This document shows positions 1 through 9,791 of a stretch of DNA of 64,000 bases, piece after piece (the stretch's first letter is position 1; each line of letters starts with the position of its first letter). This stretch comes from Saccharomyces paradoxus. Its lineage: Eukaryota > Ascomycota > Saccharomycetes > Saccharomycetales > Saccharomycetaceae. Where the stretch lies: the NCBI RefSeq assembly GCF_002079055.1, contig NC_047492.1, positions 62,001 to 126,000 on the forward strand. The letters run 5' to 3'. Under the pieces are notes generated by a model. The model searched no databases. It saw nothing but the letters and a program-made list of their open reading frames with translations, and was not told the origin of the DNA. The position numbers and the translations under genes are program-made.

Positions 1-947
1 GACTGAATGCGATTAAGAAAGCAACATTAGATTTTTGCTCCACTTTAGGTAATAAAATTTCTTCATTAAAACTGTGCATAGATAAAATGCTTACGCTAGA
101 AAACGATATTGATCCCACTGCAGACCTTTTGCAACTTTTAGCCAAGTACAAGACGGGCAGTTTTAAACCTCAAGCCATTGTCTATAATAATTACTACAAT
201 CCTGGCTCATTTCAAAACTTTGGCGTTGATCTAGAGACTCGTTGTAGACTAGATAAGAAAATTGTTCCATTAATAATTTCATCGATATTTTCATATATGG
301 ACAAGATATACCCTGATCTACCTAATGACAAAGTAAGAACTTCAATTTGGACTGATTCGGTGAAACTTAGCCTGACACATCAACTTCGAAACCTATTGAA
401 CAAACAACAATTCCACAACGAAGGTGAAATATTTGATATACTGTCCACATCCAAGTTGGAACCGAGCACTATTGCCAGTGTTGTTAAAATTTATTTATTA
501 GAATTGCCAGACCCACTGATTCCCAATGAAGTTTCGGATATTCTTCGGGTACTTTATCTGGATTATCCACCTTTAGTTGAAACTGCATTAGAGGATCCCG
601 CTTCATCTCCTGAGGACCAACAGGGCGATGAAAACGAGGAAGGCACTGATACCAAAAGAATAAGAGGCCTTTACACCACCTTGTCCTCCCTAAGCAAACC
701 CCATATAGCGACGCTAGACGCTATTACCACTCATTTTTACAGATTAATTAAAATTCTGAAAATGGGTCAAGACGGCAACGAAGTAGCTGATGAGTTTACC
801 ATCTCTATTTCACAAGAATTTGCCAATTGTATTATCCAATCGAAGATCACTGATGATAATGAAATTGGTTTTAAAATCTTCTATGACCTGCTGACACATA
901 AGAAACAGATTTTTCACGAATTGAAAAGACAAAACTCGAAAAATTGA
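1..947 (+). CDS. RGD2: Rho GTPase-activating protein Rgd2, C-terminal part (partial)
   Basis: The reading frame is open from the window edge (codon phase starts at base 3), so the 5' part of the gene lies outside. The visible roughly 315 residues carry the second half of a protein that ends in a RhoGAP domain: the FGVDLE start of the domain, then the helix around TSKLEPSTIASVVKIYLLELPDPLIP, the segment that packs against the GTPase in RhoGAP folds. In the family, Rgd2 has an N-terminal F-BAR domain, a DEP domain and this GAP domain, and acts on Cdc42 and Rho5 at the cell cortex. Identity rests on the match to S. cerevisiae YFL047W and on synteny with FMP32. An acidic insert (about positions 590-650) interrupts the GAP domain. 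Confidence 0.93.
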   Translation, partial: LNAIKKATLDFCSTLGNKISSLKLCIDKMLTLENDIDPTADLLQLLAKYKTGSFKPQAIVYNNYYNPGSFQNFGVDLETRCRLDKKIVPLIISSIFSYMDKIYPDLPNDKVRTSIWTDSVKLSLTHQLRNLLNKQQFHNEGEIFDILSTSKLEPSTIASVVKIYLLELPDPLIPNEVSDILRVLYLDYPPLVETALEDPASSPEDQQGDENEEGTDTKRIRGLYTTLSSLSKPHIATLDAITTHFYRLIKILKMGQDGNEVADEFTISISQEFANCIIQSKITDDNEIGFKIFYDLLTHKKQIFHELKRQNSKN

Positions 948-1196
948 GATTATCCGATATAGACTTGTATATAATTTTATATAAAATGAAATTTGTACAT
1001 TATTTTCTTACACTATAGTCGGCTGTTTTAAGTCTTTTTTTATTGGAGATGCAAATTCTTACATTATAGCCATGGATAATATACAAAAAGCAAGAAGGAA
1101 CTGTAAGAAAAACAAAAATTAACAACGAATTTACAGATCTGCAATTAGCCATTTCAAGTGAGCGTGATAACTAGAGCAGCATAGTACTGGAATAAA

Positions 1197-1823
1197 ATGC
1201 TCAAGCGCATTGTTGGATTGCCTACAAGGCGTTGCTTCCACAGAACGTCCTTTTTGCTGGGTGGTGGTGACTTTGAAACCGTCCATATTCCCAATACAAA
1301 TCATTTTAAAGATTTACTTATAGAGAACGGTAAATTTCAAGAGGATCAGGCAACAACGATAGTAGAGATAATGACAGACGCTATTAGAGGCGGTGTGAAT
1401 CATGTGTCACAGGATCTGGCAAAGAGAGAAAAATTGACGCAACTTAGCTATCAACAGCGTGTTGATTTTGCGAAATTAAGAGATCAGCTATTGAGTGCTG
1501 ACAGAAGTGAATTTCATAATATTCAGAACGAATACGAGAGTGTGAAAAACGATTTGGAGAAGTTGAGAAACAAACTAAGGGAAGAAATTACCAAAACCAA
1601 CGCAGGTTTCAAACTGGATTTGTCCTTAGAAAAAGGTAGAATTAGGGAAGAAAGTAGTCATCACGATTTGCAAATAAAAGAAATTGACACGAAAATCGAG
1701 CAAGAAGTGACAAATATGAAGATGCAGATTGATTCTGTAAAGACTCAGGTCATGCAATGGCTGATAGGTGTCTGTACAGGTACGTTTGCACTTGTATTAG
1801 CATACATGAGATTATTAACATAG
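1197..1823 (+). CDS. FMP32: Fmp32, mitochondrial DUF1640 / CCDC90 family protein
   Basis: A 208-residue protein. The first about 20 residues are basic and free of acids (MLKRIVGLPTRRCFHRTS), a likely mitochondrial presequence. The middle is a long charged coiled coil (about residues 85-180), and a single hydrophobic membrane segment lies near the C-terminus (about 188-206). This layout is that of the DUF1640 / CCDC90 family, related to animal MCUR1. In S. cerevisiae the orthologue YFL046W is a mitochondrial protein with a proposed role in cytochrome c oxidase assembly. Position between RGD2 and SEC53 supports orthology. The exact function stays uncertain in the family. Confidence 0.92.
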   Translation: MLKRIVGLPTRRCFHRTSFLLGGGDFETVHIPNTNHFKDLLIENGKFQEDQATTIVEIMTDAIRGGVNHVSQDLAKREKLTQLSYQQRVDFAKLRDQLLSADRSEFHNIQNEYESVKNDLEKLRNKLREEITKTNAGFKLDLSLEKGRIREESSHHDLQIKEIDTKIEQEVTNMKMQIDSVKTQVMQWLIGVCTGTFALVLAYMRLLT

Positions 1824-2013
1824 CAGCACAAGTGGGGGAAAAGGACTAAACTTGATACTTGAAAATGGCATTTACGTTTTGTATAACACATATTAGTAAA
1901 AGTACACATTCAATAACGTAGTAAGAGTATGTTTGTTTATATAAAAAAGGATAGAAAAGAAGCGCCTAACAAATAATTTAAAGGCATAATCATATAGCAC
2001 TCTAAAGAAGACA

Positions 2014-2778
2014 TTATAAGCTGAATAGTTCAGTTAAAATTTTGACAGTGTCATTTGGAGATTGCACTGAATGTCCGATTGTTCTTTCGTCAACAAAAAT
2101 TTCGTAATCGTTACCGCCAACCATGGTCTTGTCACCGAAGAAATGAATCTCTTTGAAACCGTCTTTTTCGACGTGTTGCAAACAGTAGGTCTTATCCCAA
2201 CCAGCGGGGAAAACATCGAAGGAGATTTGACCACCAATGGAGAAAGTTAAACCGTAGTCTGGAAATTCCTTTTTCAAAGCTTCAACAAACTTAGCTCTGA
2301 CTTGGTGTTCTTTGTCGTACCTTTCAAATTCATTTCTTTCTTCAGTAGAAGCGTTTCTACCGATTGGAGAAACATTGATCATACCATTTCTAAATTCCAA
2401 GAAAGTACCCCTTCTCTTTGGCAAATCAATTTCGGATAGATATCTCAAAATGAAAACGGCCAACTTATTGTATTTTTCTTCACCGAGCCAGTTGATGAAG
2501 GATTGAGAAGCTAATTCCTTACCCAATCTGTAGGCAGTCAAACCATTTTCAGAAAATGAATAGTCAAACTCATCTAAGACGTTTGGGCCTAATTGTTCTA
2601 ACTGCTTGCTCAAGTCAGAACCACCGACAAAACCAATACAACACTTGTTTCTCAATTTGGCCAAAGTTTTTCTAACTTCTTCAGAAACAGTCAATCTGGC
2701 TGGGGTCAAGGTACCATCAACATCGAACAGAACCAAAGTTTCTGGCTTTTCCTTGTAAGCGAATTCAGCGATACTCAT
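2014..2778 (-). CDS. SEC53: Phosphomannomutase Sec53
   Basis: Converts mannose 6-phosphate to mannose 1-phosphate in the cytosol, the precursor of GDP-mannose for N- and O-glycosylation and GPI anchors. The 254-residue length equals that of the family. The HAD-type catalytic motif [10 protein letters not shown] places the nucleophile Asp19 and the acid/base Asp21; the cap contains the sugar-phosphate site [16 protein letters not shown], and the C-terminal part has [15 protein letters not shown] and HFFGDK, the Mg-binding HAD motif. Almost identical to the S. cerevisiae protein as I recall it. Essential in yeast; the human orthologue is PMM2. The gene converges with FMP32, leaving 190 bp between stops. 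Confidence 0.98.
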   Translation of the reverse strand: MSIAEFAYKEKPETLVLFDVDGTLTPARLTVSEEVRKTLAKLRNKCCIGFVGGSDLSKQLEQLGPNVLDEFDYSFSENGLTAYRLGKELASQSFINWLGEEKYNKLAVFILRYLSEIDLPKRRGTFLEFRNGMINVSPIGRNASTEERNEFERYDKEHQVRAKFVEALKKEFPDYGLTFSIGGQISFDVFPAGWDKTYCLQHVEKDGFKEIHFFGDKTMVGGNDYEIFVDERTIGHSVQSPNDTVKILTELFSL

Positions 2779-3041
2779 TATTGGTGATTATACTAGTAGA
2801 TGGGTAAAATGGGGAAGAAGTAGAAAGGAAATCGTCGATTTAGTTTTCGTCAAAGAACTTGTACTTTGCCAATGAGAAATACACAATAAAAACTGAGAAG
2901 AATAAGTGAAAAGAACACGTAAAAAACGGCACTTATTAATATATTTCAAATTTTTTTTTCATCAACGACAAAAAGATTGAATTTTATCAACTTTTCGTGT
3001 TTCATGACGAGTATACCGATAAACGCCAAAAGTGTATTTCA

Positions 3042-3950
3042 TTATTTATTCTGGCCAAAATCAACGTGGCCCGTAGATTCAGCGTGCCTAGCAACTTCTC
3101 TTTCGCCCACAAAAGTCATTTGGCAAGTGTTACATTTAATCTGGGCCTTATGAGTGTTAAAGGAATAGCCAGTTTGCTTCAAATTTGAGGCTAGTTGTAA
3201 AGCTGCTGTTAAAACATCATCTGATTCCGGCTGGTTCTTCTTGTCAAAAACAGTCTTGAATTCGTTCATAGTCAAGGAGTCGTAGTGGATCCCGTTGAAC
3301 AGGATCAAAATGTAACTGTCGAACTTGTCCTCGTTGAACTTCTCAATTTTAACAGCATCGATGTCTACTACATAAATAGCTACCGAGAGTGCATCGGATA
3401 TGATACCGATCTCTATGGCTCCACCCCAGGATTCCATTCTCAATATCCATTGCGCGTATTCTTTGTTAGGTTTGTCCAATATGGCGTCATTGAATTTGAT
3501 GGGGTTACTTAGGACCTCCTTAGAGACCATCTCTCTAAGGTCACGGACGTTATCTTGTTTGAAAATACCGTAGGCAATAGCATGAAATAGACATGAATTA
3601 TCGTCAGGAACAGGATGAACTGATAGGACGTCTTCTCCACTGCCACCAATGGACATTTCCGTGCTCTTTAGCACTCTCTTTGGTTTGGGTTGTGGCGGTG
3701 GCAAACTGAAGCTTTCGTCACTGTCAGAGGGTTCTATTGTAATCTTCTCACCAGAGTTAATACCCAGCTCGTCCAGCTGGGTTTGTATCAAGGAAGTGTC
3801 TTCCTCTTGCAAATTGATCCTTTGGGGAGGGTATCCAAACCTCAGCGTCTTAACATCTATATCAATATGATCAATGAGATCATTGAGTGTTGCATCCTGC
3901 TTCAAAGTAACGATCTGATTGATTCCTGGTCCGGTGACTTTCAGTTTCAT
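3042..3950 (-). CDS. OTU1: Ubiquitin-specific cysteine protease Otu1 (Cdc48 partner)
   Basis: A 302-residue deubiquitinase of the OTU family that works with Cdc48. Residues 1-75 form the UBX-like domain that binds Cdc48. The catalytic core follows: the PVPDDNSCLFHA motif gives Asp117 and nucleophile Cys120, and FNGIHYDSL gives the active-site His222. The C-terminus has a C2H2 zinc finger (Cys273, Cys276, His289, His295), which matches the usual Otu1/YOD1 layout. All catalytic residues are present. It is orthologous to YFL044C and lies between SEC53 and LAM5 as in S. cerevisiae. The product acts on ubiquitin chains of Cdc48 clients, for example in ER-associated degradation and in Spt23 processing. 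Confidence 0.96.
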   Translation of the reverse strand: MKLKVTGPGINQIVTLKQDATLNDLIDHIDIDVKTLRFGYPPQRINLQEEDTSLIQTQLDELGINSGEKITIEPSDSDESFSLPPPQPKPKRVLKSTEMSIGGSGEDVLSVHPVPDDNSCLFHAIAYGIFKQDNVRDLREMVSKEVLSNPIKFNDAILDKPNKEYAQWILRMESWGGAIEIGIISDALSVAIYVVDIDAVKIEKFNEDKFDSYILILFNGIHYDSLTMNEFKTVFDKKNQPESDDVLTAALQLASNLKQTGYSFNTHKAQIKCNTCQMTFVGEREVARHAESTGHVDFGQNK

Positions 3951-4107
3951 CTTGAGAACTTCTTGTGTTGATTCTATTCCTCAAAGTTGTCTTCCTTTAA
4001 AAAAAAAGTTGCTATTTGCCACTGAAAATCGCTTATTTCGCCCTTTGTTAGTAGTTACTACCATTGCCCTATATAAATGATATATACGAGTATGTAGAAA
4101 ATACAGA

Positions 4108-6132
4108 TCACAGCTTCAGTTCCACCAGTTGCAGCTTCACCAGTTGATGTAATGAAACCGCAATTGAGCGTATATAAAACAGATTTAACAATAGTAAAAG
4201 AATCACAATTAAGTATAAGAATAACCAGGTTTCTGTGGTGACCTTGAGACCTTGAGGCTCTGTAATAGCAGGATTTGTAGCAAAGACTTCTCTTGGTTGT
4301 TCAAGGTCAATTTTCTTTGATTTCTCTTCCACTTCTTCACTTTCTTGCTTCTCTTCCTCTTTGCTGACAGTAATTTGGCATTCTTCGACATTGCTGTTAA
4401 CAAACTCGGAGAGAATCCGTTCCATTAATTGCGCAGCTTCCAATTGGCCATTCTTGCAACCATTTTCAACCATACCTTTGATCCAACTGGAGCCAGTCCA
4501 TTCCACCCAGAAGGATACTCGCAACAGACACGTTATTTCGTCGTTCCAGCGGATGAGGTACCTTGTCTTAGTCGAGAAACTGCCACCACTGGGCACGTTC
4601 GGGGTGCGTATACTACTGATGACTTCGTAGTAAGTATCGGGATCTTTTCTCTTTACTACCTCAGCAACATAACAAGTCGTGGACTTGGGTCCCGCAGGAA
4701 AGTGCAACGCCTTTTCGTATGAATACTCTCGCTTCAAAGTCATGGAAGATTTGTCAACGCTCGTGAAATTTGGAATAGCGGTGATTTGTGAACCTTCTTG
4801 GCCTCGTAAAAAATCCAGAAGGAATTCGTTTTGTTCTGAGTTGAACATGATCTCAAAAAGTATACCAGGTGCACAATTGAATGGTAATTCTTTGAGCACA
4901 AATTCGTTGTTGGCCATGGGTTCAGCTGGGAAGCTTGTTGAATGATGGTATAGTGGACCATCATACTGGTACGATGAATCGCCACACAGTTTATACGCTT
5001 TCTCTTTTTCTTTATCTAGCGAGGAACTCTTACTTTTAGGGGTGGTCTCATTGGTATAGATATTTTCATCGTCATTGTCATTAGTGTCATAATCATTAGA
5101 TTCTTTATCATTATTTTCCTCATCGATGGAGTTTATTGCATCATCAATTTCTTTACCATTTCCTGGCTTCTCTCTTGAAGTGTTGAGGTTTTCACTAGCC
5201 ATGTCCTTCTGCAACAAAGTTCTTGACCATACTTCCTTCATCAATCCAAATGCAGCGTCTCTGGATATAAATCCATTAAACAGAGTTTTGCCCATCTTTG
5301 TTTCAATAGATATTGCGCTGGGGAATAACCCAGCAGCGGAAGTTTTTTCCATAAACGTGATATCTTCGAAGGCAATCAGCACTTTAGCAATCCAGCCAAG
5401 AACATTAGAGTTGAAACAGAGATGTGTTTCCGTAATATATAGTTTCCCCTGGTAAAGTAACTCTCTATTGAGGCCACAATTAAAATCATCTAGTAGTCTA
5501 TCATCTTTAGGAACGGACTTGAATGTCTCATGGAAGTCTCTGTTCCTTTGCTCAGACGCATAGTGATAAGGTGTGTCCATGTAACGCTCTTCCACAAAGC
5601 GCCTATGATCGTAACTGTCTTCTTTCACTTGGGAAGGAGTGAGTCTCGTCTTGACTTCCTCAGGCTTTTCCACTTGTTGTAGGGGAGAGCCTATTTCAGC
5701 AATTGTGGCATTACTGATTCGGCGGCTTGATCTTCTTTTGGACCCCATGGAGGGCTCCCTCCTATGTGATATGATGTTCGGTTGCGAAACTGGAGAAGTT
5801 GGCGTAGTTGATCTAGAAACTGGGGATTGTACGTTTGACTTAAACGAAGAGATCATCCCACTAAAGAACGAGGACGTCGAAGAAGTCCTTGATTGATCAT
5901 GTTTAATCTCAGTAGAACGTTCATCAGCGGCATTTGGGTTCGTAATCACTACTAAATTTTTGTGTGCGTCATTGCTCTCTGTATTTAGGGGCACATCTTG
6001 CAACGACTCAACTTCAGCATCACCTGTACTGTCATTGTTACTTGCATGCTCAAAGGGAGGACCCAATTGTTTCACAGAATCAGTAGTATCCTCATTATCG
6101 GATACGGGCTCCCAGTTATCTACATCCGACAT
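4108..6132 (-). CDS. LAM5: Lam5, StART-like sterol transfer protein with GRAM domain
   Basis: A 674-residue member of the LAM/Ltc family of membrane-anchored sterol carriers at ER contact sites. Order of parts: a Ser-rich low-complexity N-terminus, a GRAM domain (about residues 185-260, around LNRELLYQGKLYITETHLCF), an Asn/Asp/Glu-rich linker, a VASt (StART-like) lipid-binding domain (about 400-570), an acidic linker and one C-terminal transmembrane helix (WLFLYLIVILLLLLNLFYI). The frame is open 37 codons further upstream, but I chose the internal start MSDVDNW because it gives the same length and N-terminus as S. cerevisiae YFL042C. It is divergent from the dehydrogenase gene at 6366. Confidence 0.95.
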   Translation of the reverse strand: MSDVDNWEPVSDNEDTTDSVKQLGPPFEHASNNDSTGDAEVESLQDVPLNTESNDAHKNLVVITNPNAADERSTEIKHDQSRTSSTSSFFSGMISSFKSNVQSPVSRSTTPTSPVSQPNIISHRREPSMGSKRRSSRRISNATIAEIGSPLQQVEKPEEVKTRLTPSQVKEDSYDHRRFVEERYMDTPYHYASEQRNRDFHETFKSVPKDDRLLDDFNCGLNRELLYQGKLYITETHLCFNSNVLGWIAKVLIAFEDITFMEKTSAAGLFPSAISIETKMGKTLFNGFISRDAAFGLMKEVWSRTLLQKDMASENLNTSREKPGNGKEIDDAINSIDEENNDKESNDYDTNDNDDENIYTNETTPKSKSSSLDKEKEKAYKLCGDSSYQYDGPLYHHSTSFPAEPMANNEFVLKELPFNCAPGILFEIMFNSEQNEFLLDFLRGQEGSQITAIPNFTSVDKSSMTLKREYSYEKALHFPAGPKSTTCYVAEVVKRKDPDTYYEVISSIRTPNVPSGGSFSTKTRYLIRWNDEITCLLRVSFWVEWTGSSWIKGMVENGCKNGQLEAAQLMERILSEFVNSNVEECQITVSKEEEKQESEEVEEKSKKIDLEQPREVFATNPAITEPQGLKVTTETWLFLYLIVILLLLLNLFYIRSIAVSLHQLVKLQLVELKL

Positions 6133-6365
6133 CACTACTAATCTTTCTGCGTAGTTGCCTTCTTCACCCTTCTTTCTGATAGCGGAATGATTGAGTATTT
6201 TATTATAATTGTCAAGATGCATTATGAAAAAAGGCAAGAGCAAGAAGTCCCCCCTGCTCAGCGATACGCGATCTCCTTGATCTCAAACATAAAGCAAGCA
6301 TTTCATCATGAGTAATATGGAGGATTAGGATAGCTGATCCCAAGACCTGACTCCAGTCAACAAAA
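6133..6365. promoter_or_regulatory. Divergent promoter region of LAM5 and the polyol dehydrogenase gene
   Basis: This 233-bp spacer must hold the promoters of both LAM5 (minus) and the dehydrogenase (plus). A CCCCT stress-response-type pentamer lies at 6251-6255, which could serve Msn2/4 or be chance. The upstream open frame of LAM5 runs through the first half. No clear TATA box is visible close to the dehydrogenase start. Confidence 0.5.
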
Positions 6366-7400
6366 ATGCAGAAATCTATCAGACTTATAGAGCCGAAGAA
6401 GATAGAAATTCAACAAGTTCCCAGGCCCAAGGTCACGACGCCATATCAGGTTAAAGTGCAAGTGAAGGCCACTGGGATCTGCGGATCAGACATTCACTAC
6501 TACACAGATGGCCAGGTCGGTGGAAACCGACTTGAGAAGCCCATGACTTTGGGCCACGAATCCAGCGGTGTTGTTATCGAGGTTGGTAATAAAGTGTCTC
6601 CAAACTACTGTAAAGTGGGTGATGCAGTAAGCATAGAGCCCTCGTATCCTAATAGGTATACGAAAGAGTTTCGGTCGGGCCACTATAATTTGGAGCCCAA
6701 TATGCCATTTGCTGCGTCACCGCCCTGTGACGGGACCCTTTGCGAAGAGTTTGTAGTTGACATGGACTACGTTTACAGATTACCACCACATGTGAAATTT
6801 GAGCAAGGTGCTTTGATTGAGCCATTATCCGTCGCTGTTCATGCGGTAAGGTTGTCCCAGGTGAAGTGTGGGGACCGCGCCGTAGTTATAGGTGTTGGAA
6901 CTATTGGTCTACTGGTGGGTGCGGTGCTTAGAGAGTTCGGTGTCAACAAGTTGGTGTTCATGAGCACACACGACTCCAAGAAAGAGCAAAGTGAGCAGTT
7001 TGGTGGTACCGGGTTTATCAACTCTACGAAGGATAGTTATGACCAGGAGAAGGAAGGGCTGGTGGATGTTGTATTCGAATGCTCAGGTGCTCAAAAGAGT
7101 GTTGAGAATGCACTGAAATGTGTCAAGAACGGCGGAACTGTTATGCAGATTGGTATGCATCCCTCAAATGAAAATGTAGGCATTCCTCTTAACGAGATTT
7201 CCTCTAGAGAGATTACGTATAAAGGGTCTTTTAGGTATTACGAAGGTGACTACTCACTAGCCATTGATTTAATGTCCAGAGGTTGTATCGATGTCGATGA
7301 GTTGATTACTGATAGGTTCCCCTTTGAGAAAGCAGCCGATGCGTTCGCATTTGCAGTAGAGAACTCTGCTAAGGTAGGTAAGGTCATTATAGAACATTAA
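6366..7400 (+). CDS. Zinc-type polyol dehydrogenase, sorbitol/xylitol dehydrogenase-like
   Basis: A complete 344-residue medium-chain dehydrogenase (MDR family), closest in look to yeast Xyl2 and Sor1. Catalytic zinc ligands are in place: Cys39 in TGICGSDIHYY, His64-Glu65 in LGHESSG and Glu152 in LIEPLSVAVHA. The lobe that holds the structural zinc in many MDRs has no four-cysteine set, as in fungal xylitol dehydrogenases. The Rossmann motif is GVGTIG (176-181). At the end of the second beta strand, where NAD-dependent enzymes of the family carry Asp, this protein has Ser200 (LVFMSTHDSK), so NADP use is possible. I know of no such gene between LAM5 and FET5 in S. cerevisiae S288C. Substrate is not known; a polyol such as xylitol or sorbitol is inferred from family only. 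Frame is intact with no sign of decay. Confidence 0.9.
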   Translation: MQKSIRLIEPKKIEIQQVPRPKVTTPYQVKVQVKATGICGSDIHYYTDGQVGGNRLEKPMTLGHESSGVVIEVGNKVSPNYCKVGDAVSIEPSYPNRYTKEFRSGHYNLEPNMPFAASPPCDGTLCEEFVVDMDYVYRLPPHVKFEQGALIEPLSVAVHAVRLSQVKCGDRAVVIGVGTIGLLVGAVLREFGVNKLVFMSTHDSKKEQSEQFGGTGFINSTKDSYDQEKEGLVDVVFECSGAQKSVENALKCVKNGGTVMQIGMHPSNENVGIPLNEISSREITYKGSFRYYEGDYSLAIDLMSRGCIDVDELITDRFPFEKAADAFAFAVENSAKVGKVIIEH

Positions 7401-7459
7401 ATTATATCTATATATCTTTATTTCCCTTCTTTTATTGTTTGTGGCTTGTATATTCAGTT

Positions 7460-7466
7460 TGCACCC
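7460..7466 (+). promoter_or_regulatory. Aft1-type iron-response core before FET5
   Basis: TGCACCC, the core of the site bound by the iron regulators Aft1/Aft2, lies 124 bp before the FET5 start codon. FET5 belongs to the iron regulon in S. cerevisiae, so the location fits. The flanking base after the core is T, not the preferred purine, so affinity is uncertain. Confidence 0.5.
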
Positions 7467-7589
7467 TGTTTCGCCATAAACTCTTATAATTCATATATTT
7501 TTATATAAGATCACAGAAAATACGAAGAAGTAAAAAAGGTAAGTTCCGAGTGAAAGAAGAAAGAACCAAACGGAAGAGGACAAGAAACG

Positions 7590-9458
7590 ATGTTGTTGTA
7601 CTCGTTCGTGTGGTCTGTACTGACCGCCAGTATTGCTGTGGCGAAAACACACAAGTTAAACTATACCGCTTCTTGGGTAAAAGCCAATCCTGATGGCCTG
7701 CATGAAAAGAGGATGATTGGTTTCAACGGCGAATGGCCACTTCCAGATATCCATGTTGAAAAAGGAGATCGTGTTGAACTTTATTTGACTAACGGCTTTC
7801 AAGATGACACCGCTACTTCTTTACATTTTCATGGTCTTTTCCAGAACACCAGTTTGGGGAACCAGCTTCAAATGGATGGTCCTTCTATGGTGACACAATG
7901 TCCCATCGTTCCTGGGCAGACATATCTATACAACTTCACCGTTCCGGAGCAGGTGGGGACGTTCTGGTATCATGCACATATGGGTGCCCAGTACGGTGAC
8001 GGTATGAGGGGTGCATTTATCATCCACGATCCGGAAGAGCCCTTCGAATACGATCATGAAAGGGTCATCACTTTATCAGATCATTATCACGAAAATTATG
8101 AAGTAGTTACAAAAGAATTTCTCTCAAGATATAATCCGACCGGTGCTGAACCTATTCCTCAAAATATTCTCTTCAATAATACTATGAATGTAACGTTAGA
8201 TTTTACACCTGGCGAAACATATCTGTTCAGGTTCTTGAACATGGGGCTGTTTGTATCCCAGTATATCATCCTTGAGGACCATGAAATGAGTATAGTAGAG
8301 GTGGACGGAGTTTACGTAAGGCCAAATGTCACTGATTCGATATACCTTTCAGCGGGGCAAAGAATGAGTGTGTTGATCAAAGCTAAGGATAAAATGCCCA
8401 CAAGAAACTACGCTATGATGCAAATAATGGATGAAACAATGCTTGATGTTGTACCGCCCGAACTACAACTTAACCAAACTATCCAAATGAGGTATGGTCA
8501 CTCGTTGCCTGAGGCACGTGCATTGAACATTGAAGATTGTGACTTGGACCGTGCCACAAATGATTTTTACCTCGAACCTTTGATTGAAAGAGATTTGCTT
8601 TCTCACTATGACCACCAAATCGTGATGGACGTAAGAATGGTTAACTTGGGTGATGGTGTGAAGTACGCATTTTTCAATAATATCAGTTATGTCACACCAA
8701 GGGTGCCTACTTTGACAACATTACTCACCTCAGGAAGGCTTGCGTCGGATTCTAGAATTTATGGTGATAACATCAATGCACAGCTATTGAAACATAATGA
8801 TATCATAGAGGTTGTTCTAAATAATTATGATTCTGGTAGACACCCATTTCATTTGCACGGTCATAATTTCCAAATAGTTCAAAAGTCGCCAGGATTCCAT
8901 GTTGGTGAAGGTTATGACGAATCTGAGCAAGATCAAATGACCGTTCCTTATAACGAATCTGCGCCATTACAACCTTTCCCTGAGAGGCCCATGGTGAGAG
9001 ATACTGTTGTTCTTGAACCTAGTGGCCACGTCGTCCTTAGATTTAGAGCTGACAATCCTGGTGTCTGGTATTTCCACTGTCATGTAGATTGGCACTTACA
9101 GCAAGGTTTAGCCTCAGTCTTCATTGAGGCACCCACTGTACTTCAGGAAAGGGAAAAGCTTAATGAGAATTATCTGGATATATGTAAGGCTGCCAGTATT
9201 CCGGTCGCTGGTAATGCTGCAGGCCATTCGAATGATTGGTTTGACCTGAAAGGATTACCAAGGCAGCCTGAGCCACTACCCAAGGGATTTACCGCTGAAG
9301 GATATTTGGCATTAATTGTCTCTACTATTATTGGTATCTGGGGCCTATATTCCATTGCTCGATATGGTATTGGTGAGGTTATCCCCAATGATGAGAAGGT
9401 TTACCATACGTTAAGGGAAATCTTGGCTGAAAGTGACATAGAGGTTTCTCGTAGCTAA
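7590..9458 (+). CDS. FET5: Multicopper ferroxidase Fet5 (vacuolar iron export)
   Basis: A 622-residue multicopper oxidase that oxidises Fe(II) and forms a complex with the permease Fth1 to move iron out of the vacuole. It starts with a signal peptide (about 1-18). All four copper motifs are present: HFHG (His79, His81), WYHAHMG (His128, His130), HPFHLHGH (from His418) and HCHVDWH (496-502), in which Cys497 is the type 1 copper ligand. Many NXS/T sites mark a lumenal domain. A single transmembrane helix lies near the C-terminus (about 569-588). Orthologue of YFL041W. It follows the dehydrogenase gene in the same direction after 189 bp. Confidence 0.97.
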   Translation: MLLYSFVWSVLTASIAVAKTHKLNYTASWVKANPDGLHEKRMIGFNGEWPLPDIHVEKGDRVELYLTNGFQDDTATSLHFHGLFQNTSLGNQLQMDGPSMVTQCPIVPGQTYLYNFTVPEQVGTFWYHAHMGAQYGDGMRGAFIIHDPEEPFEYDHERVITLSDHYHENYEVVTKEFLSRYNPTGAEPIPQNILFNNTMNVTLDFTPGETYLFRFLNMGLFVSQYIILEDHEMSIVEVDGVYVRPNVTDSIYLSAGQRMSVLIKAKDKMPTRNYAMMQIMDETMLDVVPPELQLNQTIQMRYGHSLPEARALNIEDCDLDRATNDFYLEPLIERDLLSHYDHQIVMDVRMVNLGDGVKYAFFNNISYVTPRVPTLTTLLTSGRLASDSRIYGDNINAQLLKHNDIIEVVLNNYDSGRHPFHLHGHNFQIVQKSPGFHVGEGYDESEQDQMTVPYNESAPLQPFPERPMVRDTVVLEPSGHVVLRFRADNPGVWYFHCHVDWHLQQGLASVFIEAPTVLQEREKLNENYLDICKAASIPVAGNAAGHSNDWFDLKGLPRQPEPLPKGFTAEGYLALIVSTIIGIWGLYSIARYGIGEVIPNDEKVYHTLREILAESDIEVSRS

Positions 9459-9791
9459 TGAAACAAAAAATATACAAGAATAATGAAAGAAGTCTATATT
9501 CATAGTGATGATTTGCGATCTTAAAAAAATGTAGCACTGTAAATACTATTTACTGTTGAGTATTTTCATTTGTTCATTCTGTTCCCTATATAATACTCAT
9601 ATGCAATCAAATCTATTGCTTTTTTTTTCTTCTTTTATTTTGTAGTTGTATGTCTGACGTTGCGACGTTTTGGCTGAACGTCACAAAAAAGATAAAATTC
9701 GAGAAGCAAATGTTCAATGAATGTATTGTGAAAAAAAAAATAAAGAATACGAGTACAGGTAACATTCATAATTTCAAGATCATCAAAAACC
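9459..9791. other. Intergenic region FET5 to YFL040W
   Basis: This 333-bp AT-rich spacer holds the FET5 3' end and the YFL040W promoter. T-rich tracts at 9618-9640 and A-rich tracts near 9730 are typical of yeast promoters. I see no specific factor site and no gene; the two short opposing open frames here are overlapping by chance. Confidence 0.6.

Noticed and set aside
6133-6243. 37-codon upstream extension of LAM5
   Set aside because: The internal Met gives the same N-terminus and exact length as the S. cerevisiae protein, and the extension would use up half of the divergent promoter.
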